Below are positions 4,878 to 12,700 of a DNA stretch of 13,188 bases, one piece after another. The stretch lies in NCBI GenBank assembly GCA_051819765.1, contig JBNJGT010000043.1, positions 1 to 13,188 of the forward strand, in the 5' to 3' direction. The position numbers and the translations under genes are program-made. Numbering within the stretch: position 1 is the stretch's first letter; each line of letters starts with the position of its first letter. The notes beneath the pieces are model-generated. The model worked only from the letters and a program-made list of their open reading frames with translations. It ran no database searches and was not told the DNA's origin. Origin of the DNA: JBNJGT01 sp051819765 (lineage in GTDB: Archaea; Nanobdellota; Nanobdellia; Woesearchaeales; JACJVW01).

Positions 4878-6998
4878 ATGGGTAATGAAGAGCATGAAGT
4901 CATTGTCATTGATTGTAAGAAATGCCCGTATCAAAAGCTCTATCTCACTTCTGCGATATCCATCTCTGAAACCTGCAGCAAATGTCCTTTGATCAAGGAT
5001 GATTATGACCGGCTCCGTGTCAAGACCAGGCTCTTTACCAAAGAATATGACAATATGGGTAATCTCCTTTCTATCGAACCGTTTTTCATCGATGTCAGAT
5101 TCGGGCAGATCCTGGAACGAGTGAAATTGGTGGATAAATACAGCATAAAGACCGGGGCTCAGGTCTCGATCTATGAGAAACTGGATGGTGTTGGTTACGT
5201 TTATTTCATCAATATCCCTGAGATGTATATCAATTTCATGGAACTCAAAAAACTATATGCCATGGCAGAGGATTTCATGAAAACAGGCAAGACGCTTGAT
5301 CCGATACTACGGCGATGGTACCTTGAATATGGCATAATAGAGCACTTGCTCTTTGATGAGAAAGTCCTGGAAGTGAATATCAATCCGCCAGCCTATAAGA
5401 CTGCCCTTCGGATAGTGCATGCCGATTATGATGAGTGCACTTCGAATGTGTATTCCAGTGATGAATCATTGAGCTATCTTTCTTTACGGTTAAAGATCAG
5501 TACCGGGCGGCCTCTGAATCGGGCACAACCGCAGCTGGATGGAGAGATCTATGTTGAGGATCAAAAGGCACGGGTTGCAGCAATTGTCGATCCGTTCTCC
5601 ATATTTGGGACAGGCTATTCTATACGGAAGCATAGGGAAAGTCCGTGGACCCTTCCGTTGCTCGTCAATACCAAAAGTATCAATCTCTGGTTTGCTGGGC
5701 TCATGAATTTTGCTATTGCGCAAGGAAGGTCCTTCCTTGTGGCCGGTCCGCGGGGTTCAGGAAAGACGGCTCTTTTGGGGGCTTTGCTTTTGGAGGTTCT
5801 TCCAAAGTATCGTATGATCACGATTGAGGATACTCAGGAATTACCTATTGACTCGTATAAATCCCTAGGATATGACATCTTGCCCTTGAAGGTGAGAAGT
5901 GCCTTGTCAGAGCAAGGGATGGAAATCTCTATCGAAAAGGGTCTTAGGACATCACTGCGTCTGGGCGATTCCTGCCTTATTCTTGGTGAAATCAGAAGTA
6001 AGGAAGCAAAACTACTGTATGAAGCGATGCGGGTTGGAGCTATGGCTAATGTCGTCGCAGGTACTATCCACGGGGACAGTCCATACGGAGTTTTTGATCG
6101 GGTGGTGAATGATTTAGGGGTACCGCCAGGGTCATTCAAAGTAACAGATCTGTTGGTTATTGTCAAACAGATTAAATTGCCAGGTGGATTGCATCGTGCA
6201 CGGCGGGTGGTAAAGGTAACGGAAGTGCTCAAACATTGGAAGGATGAGCCGGAGTTTCAGGATCTTCTTGTATGGAATCCTGAAAACGATGAACTTGAGC
6301 CGACAAATGATCTGTTGCAGGGGAGATCATCATTCCTGAAACAGGTACTTGAAGTCTCACGAGGGTATTCTAATTATAATGATGTCCTGGAAGAGATAAA
6401 GTTGCGTGGATGGGCAAAGCAGGTTCAGTTAGACCTTGTCAAGGATCCAAAATATCTTGAGGCAAAATTTGTCTCTCCTGTGAATATCCTTTTTACAAAG
6501 CTTTTTGAGAAGCATCTGCCATTGAAATCAAAGGAGAATGAAAAGAAATTTTTCGATGATTTCATAAAGCAAGCAGAAAAGACAATCAATAGGTACAGCG
6601 ACCACAAGACGGTGGCTGAGCGTAAGCGCGTCAGAGTAGGTCATTCTTCTTTGTTTGATGAACTGAAAGGAGAAGGAAAAATTGAGTCTTCGAAGAAACC
6701 TGAATCCAAAGATTCTGCTGGATCATCCAAACCCTCTGGTGAATCCTCTGCTTCCCCTGAATCATCAAAAACCACTGGTTCAAAGGATTCTGCCGAATCA
6801 ACCCAGACACCTACTCAACCTGCCAGTGCTACTGAGTCATCCCCCCGGCCTACTGACTCGCAAGCAGAGGTATCAGAGGAAAAACCGAGAGAAAGGGTAG
6901 AGAAAGTACTTGGCCATACTAGCTTCAGACCTGCAAGGAGTAAAACCTCTCTGGATGATATCAGGAAGAAATTGTCCTTTGCTAAACGATCTCAATGA
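4878..6998 (+). CDS. Type IV filament/type II secretion assembly ATPase (FlaI/TadA/GspE family)
   Basis: A 706-residue cytoplasmic motor that would power assembly of pilin-like subunits through the membrane platform encoded next. Numbered from the GTG at 4872, it has Walker A GPRGSGKT at 292-299, an Asp box ITIEDTQELPI, Walker B LILGEIR at 369-375 and a His box GTIHGDS with His400, all intact. The N-terminal domain begins with CKKC (Cys15, 18) and CSKC (Cys35, 38), which looks like a zinc site. After the motor come a helical region and a tail of about 110 residues: GHSSLFDEL (590-598), a roughly 80-residue Ser/Lys/Pro/Thr-rich linker, then LGHTSF and a basic end. This tail makes the protein clearly longer than the roughly 500-550 residues usual for archaeal FlaI. 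The start is set by the SD before ATG 4878. The stop overlaps the next gene by ATGA. Filament and secretion roles cannot be separated by sequence. Confidence 0.93.
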   Translation: MGNEEHEVIVIDCKKCPYQKLYLTSAISISETCSKCPLIKDDYDRLRVKTRLFTKEYDNMGNLLSIEPFFIDVRFGQILERVKLVDKYSIKTGAQVSIYEKLDGVGYVYFINIPEMYINFMELKKLYAMAEDFMKTGKTLDPILRRWYLEYGIIEHLLFDEKVLEVNINPPAYKTALRIVHADYDECTSNVYSSDESLSYLSLRLKISTGRPLNRAQPQLDGEIYVEDQKARVAAIVDPFSIFGTGYSIRKHRESPWTLPLLVNTKSINLWFAGLMNFAIAQGRSFLVAGPRGSGKTALLGALLLEVLPKYRMITIEDTQELPIDSYKSLGYDILPLKVRSALSEQGMEISIEKGLRTSLRLGDSCLILGEIRSKEAKLLYEAMRVGAMANVVAGTIHGDSPYGVFDRVVNDLGVPPGSFKVTDLLVIVKQIKLPGGLHRARRVVKVTEVLKHWKDEPEFQDLLVWNPENDELEPTNDLLQGRSSFLKQVLEVSRGYSNYNDVLEEIKLRGWAKQVQLDLVKDPKYLEAKFVSPVNILFTKLFEKHLPLKSKENEKKFFDDFIKQAEKTINRYSDHKTVAERKRVRVGHSSLFDELKGEGKIESSKKPESKDSAGSSKPSGESSASPESSKTTGSKDSAESTQTPTQPASATESSPRPTDSQAEVSEEKPRERVEKVLGHTSFRPARSKTSLDDIRKKLSFAKRSQ

Positions 6999-8857
6999 AA
7001 CTCGTTAATATCTATGAAATAGGAAGATCACTTCCCATAGGATTTTCCCTCAAAAAGGATGAGAAGAAGCTTAAGGATATCTACTTTGAATATGATTCAA
7101 AGGAAGTCGTTTCCACGGCGCTTGTCATATTTATCATCGAAATACTGCTCTATCTGTTGCTCAGTGAGATAAGCAATATCCTTGGCCTTGTGGCTTTCTT
7201 CTTTGGGACCATATTTACGATTGTCATCTATGTGTATCCTACTCATATCTATTATTCACAGATGATCATGGCCTATAATGAGGAGATGTTCCAGGCGATC
7301 CTGAGTATCTCCAACTTTATCTCAATGAATTCCAGCCTGGAATACGCATTCTTTCACACAAGGAAGGTTCTTAAAGGTATACTCAGGATTGAGTTTGATG
7401 AGATAATACAACAACTGCATAGAAAGGAACACACCAGTTTTGGTGGTGCAATCGAACCTTATATCCAGAAATGGAATGAAGTCAATCTAACATTTGTTAA
7501 GTCACTTCGTCTGCTTGAGACTGCGATCATGGCAGAAGAGAAGCAAAAAGAAACAATAATCCAAGAAACAATCACAACACTTCTGGTCAGTTTCAAAGTG
7601 CATGGTAAGCGTTCTTCAGAGGAGCTTGCTCAAAAGGCAAAAGGACTGATATCCTTTGGAGTGCTCCTGCCGGTCATGTCTTTGATGCTCCTTCCGCTTC
7701 TTTCTATCTTCATGTCAGATATTGTCAAACCCAGTGGCATCTTTTTCTTCTATAATGTCTTGTTTCCTACGGTCATGCTCCTTGTGGCCCTTGATTTCGC
7801 AAATAAGCGGGTGCAGATAAACACCATAGACCTTCAGGATTCATCAAAATACAAGAAAACACCTCACTGGATTTACCTTATTGGTTTGCTTATCATAGTT
7901 GTCTTTTCAATCCCTGGTTTTTTTCACCTGGCAACCATAGATATGACCTCAGCCGATGCGGCTGAAAAGGAATATGATCTGATGTCAGTGATCAAAGTAT
8001 GGCTGATTCCGTTGGGGATAATGGTTGCCATCTATGTCGTCTCCAAATATTATGTCGCCATCCATAGGAAACAATGGGAGGATGTGAAGCTTGCAGAGGA
8101 TGATCTCCCCCACTTATTGCAGATATTCGGGACGTTTATCTCTTTGAATATCTCAATCGAGAACATCATCCCGTATATCGCCCGTGACTATAAGGAAGCG
8201 GGGTTCAAGGATCACCCGGTTGTCAACATATTCTCAGAACTCTCACGTAAACTCATATATACGAAAGGGAAGGTGCAGGTTCTGATTGTAGAGACGTTGC
8301 ATGATATCTGTCCGTCAAAGAAAGTCAGCAACATGCTTAGTCAGATCCTCTCATTTTCAGAGATCAGTCAGGAAAGCGCATCCAAGGCAACACGACTTAT
8401 CCGTAACCAGACGATTGCTGTCATGGAGCTTGATGACTACATTAGGACTCTTCTTGCTGAGACATCAGGTCTTATCAATATATCTGTCACTATGCTTTTG
8501 CCTTTGCTTTCAGCTGTGGCGGTGATCATGTCAATCCTGATCGTGAAGGCCATTGATTTCATCACAAAGGAACTATCAGCGATACAAGAGTCATTTGGTG
8601 GGGGAGGTTTTGACCTCAGCCTTGTTGATATCACTAAGATCATACCGCCAACATTATTGGAGGTTATCATATCAATCTATTTTATCGAGATGTTCTATAT
8701 CCTGTCCCTCTTTGCGACAAAAATCGAAATCGGCAATGATCGGTTCAAATTTGCGCAGAAATTAAGTTCAAACATGATGGGTTTCCTTGTATATTCAATG
8801 GTGCTTATTGGAGGGCATCTCATGCTGATCTACTTCTTCTTTGAGGGACTTATGTGA
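6995..8857 (+). CDS. Membrane platform protein (FlaJ/TadC/GspF family, two T2SSF-type halves)
   Basis: A 620-residue integral membrane partner of the ATPase, with about nine spans at roughly 39-57, 61-81, 219-238, 248-266, 293-311, 334-351, 496-517, 552-573 and 593-615. Two cytoplasmic helical domains of the T2SSF type, at about 92-215 and 365-495, are each followed by a matching LLPLLS membrane motif (LMLLPLLSIF and TMLLPLLSAV), which shows an internal duplication as in archaeal FlaJ and TadC-like proteins. In the family this protein sits in the cytoplasmic membrane, receives the motor and anchors the growing pilus or pseudopilus. Its ATG overlaps the ATPase stop (ATGA, 6995-6998), so the two are translationally coupled. 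A GGGGG-containing loop (SFGGGGFD, about 532-539) separates spans 7 and 8. Confidence 0.9.
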   Translation: MKLVNIYEIGRSLPIGFSLKKDEKKLKDIYFEYDSKEVVSTALVIFIIEILLYLLLSEISNILGLVAFFFGTIFTIVIYVYPTHIYYSQMIMAYNEEMFQAILSISNFISMNSSLEYAFFHTRKVLKGILRIEFDEIIQQLHRKEHTSFGGAIEPYIQKWNEVNLTFVKSLRLLETAIMAEEKQKETIIQETITTLLVSFKVHGKRSSEELAQKAKGLISFGVLLPVMSLMLLPLLSIFMSDIVKPSGIFFFYNVLFPTVMLLVALDFANKRVQINTIDLQDSSKYKKTPHWIYLIGLLIIVVFSIPGFFHLATIDMTSADAAEKEYDLMSVIKVWLIPLGIMVAIYVVSKYYVAIHRKQWEDVKLAEDDLPHLLQIFGTFISLNISIENIIPYIARDYKEAGFKDHPVVNIFSELSRKLIYTKGKVQVLIVETLHDICPSKKVSNMLSQILSFSEISQESASKATRLIRNQTIAVMELDDYIRTLLAETSGLINISVTMLLPLLSAVAVIMSILIVKAIDFITKELSAIQESFGGGGFDLSLVDITKIIPPTLLEVIISIYFIEMFYILSLFATKIEIGNDRFKFAQKLSSNMMGFLVYSMVLIGGHLMLIYFFFEGLM

Positions 8858-8863
8858 TGTCCC

Positions 8864-8879
8864 CGAAAAACATTTAAAG
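8864..8879 (+). promoter_or_regulatory. BRE/TATA-like element of the pilin-like gene at 8901
   Basis: CGAAAAACATTTAAAG (8864-8879); the TTTAAA core is centred about 26 nt before ATG 8901, predicting a leaderless mRNA. The short ATGs at 8893 and 8897 are in other frames, and no SD is visible. Confidence 0.55.
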
Positions 8880-8900
8880 TAAAGTGACCATAATGTATGT

Positions 8901-9251
8901 ATGAATCGGACAATCGAATATATCATAGCTGCTGTTTTTGCGGTCATAATAATGGGGCTATTGATCAACATTGTCACAACAGGGCTGGACCAGGAATCAA
9001 AACCTCCTGGTACCACAGCCAATATCAGGGTAGACGGGAATGACCTTGTTGTAAGCTGGAAAAGTGAAGTAAGGACCAAAGGTCTTATCGACTATCGGAA
9101 TGCTTCTGGGATTTTCAAGAAACGGCCCCCAGAATATAACACCGTGCATTCAGTCAAGATTGCAGGTCAGAATGGGTTTGTCATGGTGAATCTGAGTGCG
9201 TGCACAGCAAACGGCAAATGTACTATGGTGCATCTGAATAAGACGGTATAG
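8901..9251 (+). CDS. Pilin-like membrane-anchored protein downstream of the platform gene
   Basis: A 116-residue protein beginning MNRTIEYIIAAVFAVIIMGL: one membrane helix at about 6-26 with a Glu at position 6, then an external domain of likely beta structure (ANIRVDGNDLVVSWKS) with sequons and Cys101/Cys107, which could pair. The upstream frame closes at a TAA (8880-8882) without another start, so there is no prepilin leader. It follows the platform gene by 43 bases and has its own TATA-like box at the leaderless distance, so it may be expressed at a different level from the motor genes. It is inferred to be a pilin or pseudopilin subunit, or a FlaF/FlaG-like stator component. The domain after the helix is not one I recognise. 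Confidence 0.8.
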   Translation: MNRTIEYIIAAVFAVIIMGLLINIVTTGLDQESKPPGTTANIRVDGNDLVVSWKSEVRTKGLIDYRNASGIFKKRPPEYNTVHSVKIAGQNGFVMVNLSACTANGKCTMVHLNKTV

Positions 9252-9303
9252 TTCTTGCTATTGGCTCCAAATTTTGCACGGTAGTGAGAGAATATTTGCA
9301 GGA

Positions 9304-9315
9304 TTTTTCTTCCTC
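9304..9315 (+). terminator. Pyrimidine-rich terminator candidate after the pilin-like gene
   Basis: TTTTTCTTCCTC, 53 bases after the stop at 9251. Archaeal transcription commonly ends at T-rich stretches without a hairpin. A ten-base palindrome, CGAAATTTCG, follows at 9322-9331. Confidence 0.3.
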
Positions 9316-9396
9316 TGGTCGCGAAATTTCGTATCTTTACGTTATCTTTTGGGGTTATGATTAAGACTATAAAGTCTTCCTTGGATATTCTCGTGG

Positions 9397-9695
9397 ATGG
9401 GATCGTTTGCGTACAGCCGCAAACGGGTCTTCAAGCACTTGTCTGAGTTCAGCGCAAGGGGTTTATCCCTGTCTAGAGCGGGATTGAACTTTGGGTCGGT
9501 TTTTTTGGTAGGAATCCGTTTTCGATGGAGTTATAATCAATACTCAGTTCAAAAGACAACTTGCATATGGCACCATAGAGGGTTAATCATATGCGAACTA
9601 AAAATTCTGATACATAGTTTTACCCGTGTTGATGGCCTGGTAGTCTCTAAATTCAGACTTTACTCAATCCTAAAGACGGGAATTTAGGGATTTTT
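9397..9695 (+). ncRNA. Possible structured non-coding RNA in the largest gap of the window
   Basis: The gap 9252-9777 separates two convergent units and holds no gene I would accept. It contains several strong hairpins: AAGACT/AGTCTT (9363-9378); CGTTTGCG/CGCAAACG (9404-9425, loop TACAGC); TTGCATATG pairing with CATATGCGA (9561-9569 with 9588-9596, one wobble); and a nested 11-plus-5 base-pair hairpin at 9644-9690 followed by TTTTT. A TATAAA at 9370-9373 would start transcription near 9397. I find no conserved core of RNase P RNA, SRP RNA or tRNA. The open frame 9397-9687 (96 codons) shares this start point but is very basic, almost free of Asp and Glu, and ends within the last hairpin, so I favour RNA over protein. 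It could also be decaying sequence. Confidence 0.3.
9644..9695 (+). terminator. Nested hairpin followed by a T-run
   Basis: The outer stem 9644-9654 pairs with 9680-9690 (11 base pairs, one wobble). The inner stem CTTTA (9658-9662) pairs with TAAAG (9671-9675) around an eight-base loop. TTTTT follows at 9691-9695. This resembles an intrinsic terminator or the 3' hairpin of an RNA. Confidence 0.45.
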
Positions 9696-9768
9696 CCATA
9701 ATCTTAAGTGTTGCTAGGTGTAATTTGTCCAAAAAACTTATGCTGGTAGCCAGTAAAGAATTAGTAAA

Positions 9769-9777
9769 GAAAAAAAA
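9769..9777 (-). terminator. T-run terminator directly after the large surface-protein gene
   Basis: On the minus strand the stop TAA (9780-9778) is followed at once by a run of about eight Ts and then CTTTAC. This fits a poly-U archaeal terminator. A small CTGG-TAG-CCAG hairpin lies just beyond it (9743-9753). Confidence 0.5.
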
Positions 9778-12700
9778 TTATCTTCGGTAGATCCATTCAC
9801 CTTCGTAGGAACATCGGTAGCCAAGATCGCTCGTCTCGTTGATGATGAGTGTTGATCCGATTTCCTTTTTTGTCACGAAGCCTCCTGTTCCTGCGTCTGG
9901 TGTAAACCTGCACCGATAGATGCTACCATTGACACATGCATGGTCTCCGGCTTCACTGATCCATGGCTCCCCAGTCTCGCAGTTCCTATAGACAGTCACA
10001 TTGAAGCTGTAATACTCTTCTCCGCGGGCGCCATCATAGTAGATGGAATAGTTATCAACACGCTGGCGACTCCAGTTGTATGTTGATGTGTTGACACCTG
10101 TGCCGTATCCGAGGTCTGCGATCGAATACATCTCCCATGCGACACTCCCGTTGCGTGGGTCTAGCAGGCAGGCATCCCAGTTGTAGAGACATCGCGCCAA
10201 TTCGTCCATTGTAACATTTTCCAGGGCTCGCCAGCTCCATGAAGTGTTTGATGATGATTCCACGAAATAGTGGAGGTCTACTTTGGCACCAACCTCTCCA
10301 CTGCCAACAGCTTCCATGGTCACTGTGTCAATATCTGCGATTGCTCCGCCCTGAACATCCTTTACCTCTTGGATGAAGTCGTCTGGTGCAAGCTCCCCGA
10401 GATTGATCAATCCATTCGTGAAATTTTCATAGTTATCTTCGTCTCCCAAGAATGTCTCAAGCTGGTTAGCGTTGGTAACTCCCTGGATGTCCAGGTCGCT
10501 CACCGTGACACTGTAGTTTCGAGAGACGTTATCATAGATTGGAAGCTCTACGGCTTCTATGAAGCTCACGTTTTCGATCTCCACTCCCTCGTCCATGTTA
10601 CACCAGTCGGGATTGTTCTCTATCTGGTCCATCAAGGATTGCACATTAGCTGGGTCCTGTAGTGCTGTCTCAACAGCATTGGCGTCGTCAGTGACTCCTG
10701 GCAGATTCAAGTCATATACTGATAAGGTGCATTCTCCCATTATCTCGAGTTCATGGATCACTGCATTGGCGAATCCTGATTGGCCAACGGTCACATTAAG
10801 TCCTCCTTCCATGTATGTCTCTGAGAGGTACAAGTCACCTACAGTATGATCCATGTTTGGTGAGAGATCGTCCACAGATCCGCTATAGGGTATGGAGAGC
10901 CCTTTATTGCGTACGGTCTGTTTGAGTGCATCTCCAAATTCATATCGCCATGACCAGAATCGATAGGAATTGAGGTCAGATGATATGTTGTATGTTTTCT
11001 TGAATGCCTCTTGTTCGGGAATCTCAAACTTACCAAGCTTTCCGGCATGTTCACCGGTATAATTGATGGTCTGGTGCTTTGCGTAGATTCCGGTCTTACT
11101 GTGGGAAACTGGATTCGTTCCTTCATCAAGTTCCTCTGTCATATCAAGTTGGAGTCTCAAGAGAGGAATCCGGTTCAGACAGGCTTCAACATAGGCATTG
11201 AAAGTGAAGTCTTCTTCCTCACCGCTGAATAGAATCCCTCCTGGAGCATTGTATGAAAGGCTGGAAAAACCGGTGGTCAGGTTACCCGGTTCGTGCATCT
11301 CCGCGACTCTCTCTCCTCTTGGACAGTCACACCAATCCTCGCTTACGGTTGCGGTCTGCCAGCTGTTGTTGTTCTGGCCGCAGGTATACCAGGTGGTTTC
11401 GTTGATGACTGTACCACCTTGGACTGTCACTTCGTCCCATTGGGTATAGTCTCCATCCTCGCAGTAAGTATATGTGTCTCCTGGTTGCAGTCCGTATGAT
11501 GATGGTGTGTAGCCTGAATCGTAGCTAAGGCCATTATTTCCGGCCATTGTAGCGTTGTTCCCGCCGCAGGACTGGGTAAATGCAGGGGCTGGTGTCGGTG
11601 TAGTGGTTGTGGTCGCAGGTGGAGGGCCTGGACTGCTTGTCGGGTCAGCCTGTACTATCTCCATAGCGCTCAGGCATAACAGTGGCACCAAAAGCAATAC
11701 GAACTGTTTCTTGGATTTTCCCATGAAGATGATCGCTCCGACAAGCAAAGCTGCAAGAATGCCACCAACCATAATCAGTATATTGTTTCCATCTGTTTCA
11801 TCAGAAGTCTCTTCTTCCATAAGTTTCTCCTTGCTATATTTTTCTTTGAGTTCAGAGGAGGGCTGTTGTTCATCCGGATGCTTCCGGCAATCAAAGCAGT
11901 CATTGTTCAATTCTTCCTCTGTACACTCGCCATCATCAAAGCAGGTGGCTGCGGGATCATAAATCCTGCCATCCCCGCTGATGGTGCGTGTATTGGTAAT
12001 CTCTTTGTACCCTGTATTGGTCTCATCAAAGATGGTAGATCCTTTTCCGAGGGTAATGTGTACTGAGTAATCTTCCAGATTCTCAGGGGCTGTCAGGGAA
12101 AAAGAGTCGGTCTGTCGGTTAAATCCGAGGGTCAGATCCTCATGTCTAAGTGTTTCCAGGACAGAACCGTCCTTGATCAATTCCATCTTGAGGTACGCAC
12201 CCGTGATCACAGATACACCATCTGCCGGTCCAACGTATGTCACGTCAAGATTGACAGTCTCTCCTTTTTGATATGTATCTTGAGCATTACTTATTTCAAG
12301 GATATTTGCGGATTCTCCAGCAAAGACAACCCTGAGGTCACGTTTTACCAATTCTTTTCCTTCATGGGTGATTGTGACTCTGGCATCGTAGGTCCCTGGC
12401 TCTTGTGTCTCCAGCGGTATACGAAAGGAGCTTTTTTCTCCTGCCGGTATGGTCTCCAGGTTCTCTTCGATGGTATGCACTGTCTTTTTGCTGTATGAGC
12501 CAATCATCTTGATGTCTGCTGTCAGGTCGACTGCTTCATTGAATCCGTTCTTGAGGGAGAATAGTATGGTTGTTGTTGCATCTTCGGATACTTTCTTCCC
12601 TTCATCACCATATGAATAGCGAATCGCTCGTGTGCCGTCTCCCTCTGTCACATATTCAAGGTAGGGCACCTGGGTGAAATATATAGTCTCACTTGTCCCG

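Noticed and set aside
9472..9500. GTTCAATCCC on the minus strand, reminiscent of a tRNA T-loop
   Set aside because: No matching T-stem, anticodon arm or acceptor pairing could be found around it.
9397..9687. A 96-codon plus-strand open frame in the large gap
   Set aside because: Its ATG sits at the right distance from a TATA-like box, but the product is very basic with almost no Asp or Glu, has no domain or membrane logic, and ends inside a terminator-like hairpin. I treat the locus as a possible RNA instead.
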